A stretch of 13,550 nt of DNA from Candidatus Aminicenantota bacterium. Lineage in GTDB: Bacteria > Acidobacteriota > Aminicenantia > UBA2199. The DNA is taken from contig JAGLQA010000415.1 of NCBI GenBank assembly GCA_023137075.1, positions 1 to 13,550 of the forward strand, given 5' to 3'. This document shows positions 1 through 5,650 of the stretch, piece after piece; the first letter of the stretch is position 1, and every line of letters starts with the position of its first letter. Position numbers and translations under genes: made by a program. Below the pieces are notes generated by a model that was not told the origin of the DNA, ran no database searches, and worked only from the letters and a program-made list of their open reading frames with translations.

Positions 1-107
1 GCTGCATATCCGGCGAATAGTCGACGACCCGGTGGTTCTCCCCCCGGCTCGACGATCAGCATATCATCCTGACCCAATTCGTGAATATTCCCGTTAACCG
101 AGATTAC
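1..107 (-). pseudogene. Cupin-like protein fragment, frameshifted, runs off the left edge
   Basis: Read on the minus strand from 107 leftwards, an open frame gives VISVNGNIHELGQDDM and then, if one base is removed from the run of six C's at 40-45 (G's on the coding strand), continues as DMLIVEPGENHRVVDYSPD. The hydrophobic strand, P-G turn and E-x-H look like a cupin (double-stranded beta-helix) metal-site region, as in small cupin_2 proteins. Without the correction the frame reads EPGGEPPGRRLFAGYA, which does not look like a natural cupin. Immediately upstream the frame meets a TGA (108-110) with no obvious start codon, so the N-terminal part is absent or also shifted. I read this as the broken end of a gene that continues to the left. 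The frameshift could be real decay or a homopolymer sequencing error. The family assignment rests on about 35 residues and is tentative. Confidence 0.45.
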
Positions 108-149
108 TCAGCAATTCTAATTTTGGTGCAAATAATTTACATGTCCTAC

Positions 150-350
150 AGCCCAGACGAGCCGGAACCAAAAAGTAACAAAAGTTTGAAAAAAATTGCT
201 TATGCCATTTTGGATTCAATCGCCCCTTGTTTAGTCCGTGAATTGATCTGCCTGTCTGCCATACAGGCAGGCTGATCAACAGAAGTTTTTGGTTCCACCT
301 TTTTTCAAAAAGGTGGGCCGCCCTGCCCACGTGGCAGGCCGCCGGAGGCA
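150..350. repeat. Palindrome-rich non-coding block, possible MITE-like element
   Basis: The block holds several nested inverted repeats. An 11-base pair, GGAACCAAAAA at 164-174 and TTTTTGGTTCC at 286-296, encloses it. Inside is CTGCCTGT (248-255) against ACAGGCAG (263-270) with a 7-base loop. Next to it, CCACCTTTTT (295-304) faces AAAAAGGTGG (307-316) with a 2-base loop. Further on, GTGGGC/GCCCAC and CCTGCC/GGCAGG overlap at about 313-338. The open frames across this stretch (81-275 plus, 94-351 minus) have no protein-like composition or ribosome binding site. Such clusters are typical of dispersed non-autonomous elements or REP-like repeats. No flanking target duplication is evident, so the element's exact limits are unknown. 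Confidence 0.5.
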
Positions 351-360
351 AGGTATAAAA

Positions 361-679
361 ATGTCCGAACGTACTTGCGCTGATTTTCAGGATTAGAGAT
401 TATACGGATGAATAGGATGAATTATCATTTACTGATTTATTGTTTACTAATTACTATTTAATCATTGATAAAACATCCTGTAGTAATTATTTTTTTGTGT
501 AAGCGGGTTCAATCACGACCTGATGAGCAATTCCCAAAACTGAATGGTTACAAATCACGCTCTGTAAACACTCTATATTAAATTGTTTCCAGAGTTGCTA
601 AAAAATATTCTTCCGGAAAATGGCAGAATTTCACAACAAGGCAACCATTATATTCTCTCTTATTTCGAATACTGCAGTC
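361..679. other. Intergenic stretch with no recognisable feature
   Basis: I see no gene, tRNA, convincing terminator or promoter here. It is AT-rich and lies downstream of the 1062-residue minus-strand gene, which ends at 680. Any terminator for that gene should lie here, but no GC-rich stem followed by a T run (minus strand) is visible. Confidence 0.5.
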
Positions 680-3600
680 TCACTCCGTATTAATTCTCCT
701 TACTTCTATAATCTTTTTCTTTCTTAAATCTTCCAGTTTTAATAGATACCCCTCAAATTCCTGGTGTTTCTTCAACTCGAATTTTTGGAATATTTTAATC
801 AAAACTTTCTCTAATAAGTGTAATTCCTGCTGATTTTTATTACCAATTTTTTTTAGCCATCCAGGGGATTCTTTCATTATTTCTTCCAACATCGCCCTGT
901 TATCCGAATAGGCTTGAACATCAATGTAAAATTGATCTCTTTGCAATGCCTTGTTATCCCCTTCCGACAGTGGAGAATATTGTATCAGTTCACCAAGTTT
1001 TGCTTTATTCAATATCAAAATCACGTTGTCATTTTGAGGAAAATTATATTCGATAACAGGAACCATTTTTTTCTTAAAGTCATAAAATCCATCAAAGCAT
1101 CTTAAATCACGATATTTAGAACGATCTTTATATTGCTCTGCATTATATTGAGGGATATAACAGTTGAGATTTTCAAAATAATTCATGATTGACATATTAC
1201 TTGCTATGATAAAAGCATTGGAGATCGGTTTAATATTTCCCAATACCTTTTCAATTGTATGCCCATTGCTTTTTTTGCACCAGGAGATCAAATCTTCGAG
1301 AATTTTTCGATTCTCCCCGGAAGCCATACTTTGACCATATTGATCTCCACAATAGAGATAAGCGGTATGCCAATCATCAAAAAAAGCGCCCTTATCATCA
1401 ACCGTATTTATACCGAACCGGGTTTCAATTACGTCATTTCTTAAATCGATCTTATCCTTGAATAATTGATAATACTCAAAAACTCGCCTGGAAATCACCC
1501 TCTCTTGATAAGTTTTCAAAAAATTTCCCTTAAATTGATCTATCCTTTCCACTGAAATCTTTTTTTCTCTTTTTTCCTTGCTTTCTTTTTCTTCTTGCAT
1601 AGCTTTAGCTTTCTGTAAAAGGACTTTGAACCAGTTTGTTTTTCCAATGGCACGGTCAGACAGGGCGAATTTCCATTTTTCGCTATTATTTGATATGTCG
1701 TTTAGCGTTTTCATCAGTTCACGGGAGCCTTCAATCATGTGAAGCAGGTCTCTATTATGAGGAAGTTCCATTCTTGCAATAACTCCATCCTGTTCATCTT
1801 GTAATATCTCCAAAGCATGGACGACATAAAATCTTTCCAAAATTCCATGTATTGGTACATGTCGCACATTGCCATTATATGTTAAATACCACCACGCCCA
1901 GCCCCAAAAATCAGAGATTTTAAAATTGTGGGTTTCTAGAAAAATATCAGTAAAATCGCTTAGCGTTTTTGATATTGAATTTTTTATCTCGAGGTAAAAA
2001 AGCTTTAACATACCATCCTGGTTGTTGTTTCTGAATTGATCAAATATATAACTTGCCAGACCGAACAACATCTGCTTTCTTTTCCTATCGATTTCATTAT
2101 AAATTTCGTGCAAATAACTCTGTCTTTTTGTTCTTTTGTCATCAATTTCACGCATCTTGTTCAGAATATATGGTTGTTTGGTAGAACGCTCGAAGTTCTT
2201 AAATAATTCCAGAACGACATCCCGGAATTTAGTAAAGCTTTCAGCATCTTTTTTGTCGAACGCTTTTTTCAATAAATTTTGCAAAACAATGATAATGTGG
2301 ATGACATAGCCTTTTAAACTCAACATTTCGTTTTCTGTTAAGTCTTCACGTGTTAGTTGTGGTTCAATCACATAGTTTGAAATCTCCTTTAAATACCTCC
2401 ATGAACTTTCAACCATTAAACTTTTAATATCCTTGCTTTTTTCTTCAACGGCATAATAATATGATAAAGGATGAAGATTGATAAACTCCTGGAATACATA
2501 ATGGTCAAAGAATTTAATAGACCTATGAATAATTGAAATCGGCAAATAAGAAATTTTATAAATTATATCTTTATGGCCGGATTTTATACCGATTAGATAA
2601 ATATCTCGAATATCGTATAAAAGCCACTCGATTTCTTGCCAACCTCCGAAGAGGTCTGACCGCTCTTTTTGGGCATCTGAGTAGGAGTAGTGTGCACCGA
2701 TCTCATCCATTTTTTCCAGAAAACTTACTGGAAGGTTTTTATAAATATCCAGGTATTCGTTAATTTGCCCCATTTTTTTATCATTTATAGCAGATATAAA
2801 CTGATCTTTCAAACCTTCTAACTCATAGCGAATTTCCTCTGAAAAATCGTCTTGATTTTTTATTCTGAAGATTTTTTTAAAAATATTTCTTAATTTTTTT
2901 TCAATTTTGTTATCACTGATGAGTTCTTTGTCCAATCTGATTAATATATCATTCTCATCGATAACCTGGTCTCGAAATGTTTTTAAAATATAACGTTTAG
3001 AGTTGATTTTTAATTCGTCCTCCTCGTTTTCAGGTAATGTTTGTTCAACGTTATAACCAGAATCAGGGAGGTTTTTTTGGGTTTTCGGATCAAAGTAAAA
3101 ACCATTATCATTGGCATGGGCTTCCAATATATCCGAAAATTCTTTTAATTTTTTTAAATTTATATCTGTTATAATTCCCGTTCTTCCTGATCTAAAATAT
3201 ATAAACCCTTCTCTGCTTGTACTTGTTGAGAAAAGATCGGATTCTAATTTTATTTCTTTACCGTCCAATTTGTTAAAAAAAATGATATCTCCGATTCGTT
3301 TATCTACAGCTTTATCAATGCTTCTATAAAGCCTCTCTTTTAAGACTTCGGCTCTTTTTCTTGCGAACTTGTATTTATTTAACATAATGGAAATAGTATT
3401 CCCGACAGATATGACAGCAGCAATTCCTATTAATGAAACTGGAATTATACTCAAAATATTAACATCCCCCCATATGAAAATAAAAAAAGTTAAAATTTCA
3501 CCAACTGTTAACGGGAATAAAAAGTTCACTTTCAATAAAACTCTAGCCCGGTCACTGGTTTGGTCATTTCTCGAACTTTCCGCGGTAAAAATGATTAGGG

Positions 3601-3868
3601 CGAATATCAAGGTGCCAATCCCGGCGAGTATGACAATAAGATTCTGGTAGTGGTTATCATGTAAAAATTTAAGTTTTCCCCCAATGGCAAACCAGTTGCC
3701 ATAATCATGTGATAGCAAAAAAAGGATAAAAACAAATCCGAAAATGGATAAAAAAGACCTCAGTGAGGGGATCAATAAATATTTCCATGAAAAAAAATCT
3801 TTCCACCATTTACTTGTTTTTTTCTCTTTTATTAGCTTTACAAGAGAACCGCTCTGTTTGTTTTTCAA
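680..3868 (-). CDS. Large protein with four N-terminal membrane helices, unknown family
   Basis: The product has 1062 residues and I do not recognise its family. Four hydrophobic segments lie near residues 30-53, 74-96, 114-133 and 136-163, preceded by a Lys-rich N-terminus. The remaining ~900 residues are hydrophilic, mostly helical and probably cytoplasmic. A compact region around 195-250 (FFNKLDGKEI, then SREGFIYFRSGRTGIITDI) followed at about 290-320 by SKRYILKTFRDQVIDENDIL faintly recalls the beta-rich part after the helices in DUF2254 membrane proteins; this is weak. A highly charged stretch at 755-775 is probably coiled coil. No Walker, nuclease or protease motif stands out. The start is TTG at 3868, with GGGGAGAGGAG seven bases upstream; an in-frame ATG start is not available there. 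The gene is very AT-rich and lies 58 bases after a toxin gene on the same strand, which suggests an acquired cassette. Confidence 0.85.
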   Translation of the reverse strand: MKNKQSGSLVKLIKEKKTSKWWKDFFSWKYLLIPSLRSFLSIFGFVFILFLLSHDYGNWFAIGGKLKFLHDNHYQNLIVILAGIGTLIFALIIFTAESSRNDQTSDRARVLLKVNFLFPLTVGEILTFFIFIWGDVNILSIIPVSLIGIAAVISVGNTISIMLNKYKFARKRAEVLKERLYRSIDKAVDKRIGDIIFFNKLDGKEIKLESDLFSTSTSREGFIYFRSGRTGIITDINLKKLKEFSDILEAHANDNGFYFDPKTQKNLPDSGYNVEQTLPENEEDELKINSKRYILKTFRDQVIDENDILIRLDKELISDNKIEKKLRNIFKKIFRIKNQDDFSEEIRYELEGLKDQFISAINDKKMGQINEYLDIYKNLPVSFLEKMDEIGAHYSYSDAQKERSDLFGGWQEIEWLLYDIRDIYLIGIKSGHKDIIYKISYLPISIIHRSIKFFDHYVFQEFINLHPLSYYYAVEEKSKDIKSLMVESSWRYLKEISNYVIEPQLTREDLTENEMLSLKGYVIHIIIVLQNLLKKAFDKKDAESFTKFRDVVLELFKNFERSTKQPYILNKMREIDDKRTKRQSYLHEIYNEIDRKRKQMLFGLASYIFDQFRNNNQDGMLKLFYLEIKNSISKTLSDFTDIFLETHNFKISDFWGWAWWYLTYNGNVRHVPIHGILERFYVVHALEILQDEQDGVIARMELPHNRDLLHMIEGSRELMKTLNDISNNSEKWKFALSDRAIGKTNWFKVLLQKAKAMQEEKESKEKREKKISVERIDQFKGNFLKTYQERVISRRVFEYYQLFKDKIDLRNDVIETRFGINTVDDKGAFFDDWHTAYLYCGDQYGQSMASGENRKILEDLISWCKKSNGHTIEKVLGNIKPISNAFIIASNMSIMNYFENLNCYIPQYNAEQYKDRSKYRDLRCFDGFYDFKKKMVPVIEYNFPQNDNVILILNKAKLGELIQYSPLSEGDNKALQRDQFYIDVQAYSDNRAMLEEIMKESPGWLKKIGNKNQQELHLLEKVLIKIFQKFELKKHQEFEGYLLKLEDLRKKKIIEVRRINTE

Positions 3869-3875
3869 ATCTTAA

Positions 3876-3886
3876 CTCCTCTCCCC
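3876..3886 (-). promoter_or_regulatory. Strong ribosome binding site fixing a TTG start
   Basis: On the minus strand GGGGAGAGGAG ends seven bases before TTG at 3868-3866. This purine-rich site is the reason for accepting a TTG start for the large membrane protein, since no ATG lies in frame at suitable distance. Confidence 0.65.
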
Positions 3887-3926
3887 TGATGCTGCATGTA
3901 ATTTTCGATAAACCGTCTTAACTTCT

Positions 3927-4217
3927 TCATGGAAGGTAACGGTCAATATCGAGTGAGCCATGAAACACCCCTATTATATCTATATTGTTATCTTCTTTTA
4001 TTAAATATGCAATCCTATAATGCCCATATAGCCAGATTCGAATATCTCCTTCCGGCTCTGAACGGTATTTATAGCCTATTTCAGGAAAATCATTTAGTAC
4101 CTGTGCTTTATTATAAATCCCTTCTACTACTCTCCTGGCTGCATCAGGATTATCCTGCGCGATATAGTTATAAATATCCCTGAGCCAGGTTTCAGCTTCA
4201 TTAGTCCAATTTATCAT
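3927..4217 (-). CDS. ParE/RelE-superfamily toxin
   Basis: This 96-residue protein has the size and pattern of ParE/RelE-type toxins. It opens with a short strand (MINWTNEAETWLRDIYNYIA), then two helices containing DNPDAARRVVEGIYNKAQVL. Next comes the conserved turn FPEIGYKYR, and the beta-sheet core DIRIWLYGHYRIAYLIKED ends in a last strand, IDIIGVFHGSLD. The pattern 'fPe.G...r......r......yRi.Y......i.i..v.Hg.rd' is characteristic of the plasmid-stabilisation ParE group. ParE proteins poison gyrase while RelE proteins cleave mRNA on the ribosome; the sequence alone does not decide between them. The start overlaps the stop of the upstream antitoxin by ATGA at 4214-4217, indicating translational coupling. 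The large membrane protein gene follows on the same strand with no visible terminator between. Confidence 0.88.
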   Translation of the reverse strand: MINWTNEAETWLRDIYNYIAQDNPDAARRVVEGIYNKAQVLNDFPEIGYKYRSEPEGDIRIWLYGHYRIAYLIKEDNNIDIIGVFHGSLDIDRYLP

Positions 4218-4396
4218 TGAAACTTTCTGATCCTCATTCGCATTTCTTCATTGGATATAATCCGCCCTTCGCGAGAATCTTTCAGACCCCGCTCTATCAT
4301 TCGATTAAAGGCCAATTCCCGAAGAAGTTCTTCGTAACTGCTGTCATCAGGCTGTGAATCGATAATGTTCGTCATTTTTTCTTTTACAGTTATCAT
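4214..4396 (-). CDS. Antitoxin of the ParE/RelE-type toxin
   Basis: This 60-residue acidic protein lies directly before the toxin gene and shares an ATGA overlap with it, the usual antitoxin-first order of type II toxin-antitoxin pairs. The middle (SSYEELLRELAFNRMIERGLKDSREGR) is helical. The tail ISNEEMRMRIRKFQ matches the common ending of small antitoxins partnering ParE-like toxins, in which 'g.vis.ee...ri.kw' wraps the toxin. No clear ribbon-helix-helix or helix-turn-helix DNA-binding motif is visible, though the N-terminal ~20 residues could help dimerise. Translation begins at ATG 4396 behind AGGAGG at the ideal distance, and a good promoter lies just upstream. The function is inferred mainly from position and partner. 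Confidence 0.8.
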   Translation of the reverse strand: MITVKEKMTNIIDSQPDDSSYEELLRELAFNRMIERGLKDSREGRIISNEEMRMRIRKFQ

Positions 4397-4402
4397 AGTT
4401 AT

Positions 4403-4408
4403 CCTCCT
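4403..4408 (-). promoter_or_regulatory. Consensus Shine-Dalgarno site of the antitoxin gene
   Basis: AGGAGG on the minus strand lies six bases before the antitoxin ATG (4396-4394). It is stronger than the sites of most genes here, consistent with the need to make antitoxin in excess of toxin. Confidence 0.7.
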
Positions 4409-4423
4409 GGATATTTCAAAAAC

Positions 4424-4452
4424 AATATAATATATATTACCATAAAAAACAA
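4424..4452 (-). promoter_or_regulatory. Sigma-70-type promoter of the toxin-antitoxin cassette
   Basis: On the minus strand TTGTTT (4452-4447) and TATATT (4429-4424) are separated by 17 bases. An alternative pair, TTGAAA (4463-4458) and TAATAT (4439-4434), has an 18-base spacer. Either would drive the antitoxin, toxin and possibly the large membrane protein. The surrounding sequence is generally AT-rich, which raises the chance of coincidental matches. Confidence 0.5.
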
Positions 4453-4555
4453 CACTTTTTCAAACTTTGGGTCGGTGCGTACAAATGTTGCAATGTAGAA
4501 GAAAAATCGGGGTTGTTGATCTATTCGCCTTTCAACTCTCAACTCTTAAATAATT

Positions 4556-4590
4556 CACCTGTCCCTATAATTTTTTCGGCAACGATTTAA
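4556..4590. repeat. Short dispersed repeat, copy 1
   Basis: CACCTGTCCCTA at 4556-4567 recurs exactly at 13279-13290. Similarity continues more loosely downstream in both copies: a T run, one or more C's, then AACGA and an AT-rich tail. On the other strand it reads as TAGGGACAGGTG. Both copies lie in intergenic DNA. Confidence 0.5.
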
Positions 4591-4631
4591 AACGTAAATC
4601 TCTAAATAAACCGAATCGTAATAGCTGGACA

Positions 4632-4661
4632 CGGCTTTCGAGGAGTAATCCCCGGAGGCTG
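4632..4661 (+). other. Hairpin with GUAA (GNRA-type) tetraloop
   Basis: Read as RNA, CGGCUUUCGAGGA (4632-4644) pairs with UCCCCGGAGGCUG (4649-4661) around the loop GUAA (4645-4648). That gives 13 positions with one A-C mismatch and three G-U pairs. It lies upstream of the predicted rightward start site, so it would not be in the kinase-ppdK leader unless a second, more distal promoter exists. A T-rich tract starts about 16 bases after it, too far for a standard terminator. Confidence 0.4.
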
Positions 4662-4702
4662 AAGTGAGTCAAATACTTTTTTATTTTTCTTCTTTTTTCC
4701 CC

Positions 4703-4723
4703 GGTAAATCGGTTGTATTTACC
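4703..4723. promoter_or_regulatory. Operator-like perfect inverted repeat over the -35 box
   Basis: GGTAAAT (4703-4709) and ATTTACC (4717-4723) form a perfect 7-base inverted repeat with a 7-base spacer. It overlaps the -35 hexamer of the kinase-ppdK promoter at 4713-4718. Half-site size and spacing suit a dimeric repressor or activator, which is inferred only. Confidence 0.5.
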
Positions 4724-4741
4724 AACGAAATCATTTATAAT
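4713..4741 (+). promoter_or_regulatory. Sigma-70-type promoter of the kinase-ppdK operon
   Basis: TTGTAT (4713-4718), a 17-base spacer and the perfect TATAAT (4736-4741) form a near-consensus promoter. Transcription would start near 4748, giving a leader of only about 27 bases before ATG 4775. Confidence 0.65.
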
Positions 4742-4774
4742 TGCAGGTCAAAAAGGAAATCAATGGATTAAAAC

Positions 4775-5650
4775 ATGAATTTTAATACGACTGTACTGGC
4801 GCAGCTTTACGAAGAAATTTTGGCCCATGTGCCCGATAGTAAGAAAGAATTACTGATGCCAGAACTGCGCCGATTGGATAACGAACTGAACTACTGCCGG
4901 AAACTATCGCGCAACCTGCAAAAAAATGAGATGATTGGGGAAATACTACCGGTCATTTTTCATAAAATGAAAAACAAACTCACTCCCATCATGGGATACT
5001 CCCAGATTTTGCTAACAAAAGTGGCCGATGAGCGGCTGAAAGAACGCATTAGAAAAATAGATAAAAATGCCGATGAATTGACATGCCAATTTAATTTTTT
5101 GCGGGATTATTTATCAAGCGAAAAAACAATAAAAGTCAAAGAGAATTTAAACCATATCCTGTCCCGTTTACGGTCCTGTCTCTTAGAAATAGGCCGGAAC
5201 CACCGGATCAGGTTGGATATCGAAACCGATGCTCAGGTACCGGATGACCTTTTAAATCCCGGGCAGATAGGGATTTTAATTACCGATATGGTGGATAACG
5301 CCCTGCAGGCCATAAAAAAGAAAAATTCCGGCCCGGGCGTCATCGAAATCAGGACGAAATCCCGGGAAGACGGTTACAGCTTATCGATAAAGGATAACGG
5401 TATTGGGATACGAAAAGAAGATATCCCGAAAATATGGACGCCCTTTTTCTCCGGTTCCAAAAACAGGGCAGGTCTCGGGCTTACGATATGTGAAAAAATT
5501 ATCATCAATCATGGCGCCTCTTTTACCGTTGATTCGGCAGCAGGCATCTATTGCGAATTTGTCATCATTTTCAAAACCGGATCCGAATCGAATAAAAAAG
5601 ATACCATAGAAAATTCTACGAAAACTCACCAAGGAGGAAGCGATAAATGA
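4775..5650 (+). CDS. Soluble sensor-less histidine kinase, coupled to ppdK
   Basis: This 291-residue protein has a short helical N-terminus (about 1-55, likely coiled coil) and no membrane helix, PAS, GAF or receiver domain. The phosphoacceptor helix holds FHKMKNKLTPIMGYSQIL with His63. The ATPase domain shows the N box DMVDNALQAI (Asn175), G1 box DNGIGI (207-212), F box WTPFF (221-225) and G2 box GLGLTI (233-238). All catalytic boxes are present, so it should be active. It resembles the NtrB/PAS-type kinases in its catalytic part. The last ~25 residues are polar and disordered. Its stop overlaps the ppdK start by ATGA, so the two are co-transcribed. No response regulator is nearby; its input may be a protein partner or cytoplasmic ligand. 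The ribosome binding site AAGGA (4753-4757) sits 17 bases from this ATG, unusually far. Confidence 0.88.
   Translation: MNFNTTVLAQLYEEILAHVPDSKKELLMPELRRLDNELNYCRKLSRNLQKNEMIGEILPVIFHKMKNKLTPIMGYSQILLTKVADERLKERIRKIDKNADELTCQFNFLRDYLSSEKTIKVKENLNHILSRLRSCLLEIGRNHRIRLDIETDAQVPDDLLNPGQIGILITDMVDNALQAIKKKNSGPGVIEIRTKSREDGYSLSIKDNGIGIRKEDIPKIWTPFFSGSKNRAGLGLTICEKIIINHGASFTVDSAAGIYCEFVIIFKTGSESNKKDTIENSTKTHQGGSDK
5631..5638 (+). promoter_or_regulatory. Strong ribosome binding site of ppdK inside the kinase gene
   Basis: AAGGAGGA lies eight bases before ATG 5647 and within the last codons of the kinase. It is far better than the kinase's own site, so the dikinase is probably made in large excess over the kinase from one message. 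Confidence 0.7.

Larger units (their letters stand above)
4397..4774. other. Divergent intergenic region between the toxin-antitoxin cassette and the kinase-ppdK operon
   Basis: The 378-base gap has no gene. It holds the leftward promoter (4424-4452), a copy of a short dispersed repeat (4556-4590), a GUAA-loop hairpin (4632-4661), a pyrimidine-rich tract (4677-4702), an operator-like inverted repeat (4703-4723) and the rightward promoter (4713-4741). Positions 4465-4555 show nothing specific. Confidence 0.6.

Noticed and set aside
81..351. Open frames on both strands across 81-275 (plus) and 94-351 (minus)
   Set aside because: They run through inverted repeats, lack ribosome binding sites and give peptides with no protein-like pattern. 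The minus frame also overlaps the more convincing cupin frame.
4632..4702. Known riboswitch (for example a c-di-GMP type) in front of the kinase-ppdK operon
   Set aside because: The conserved core sequences of the classes I know are absent, and the hairpin precedes the predicted transcription start.
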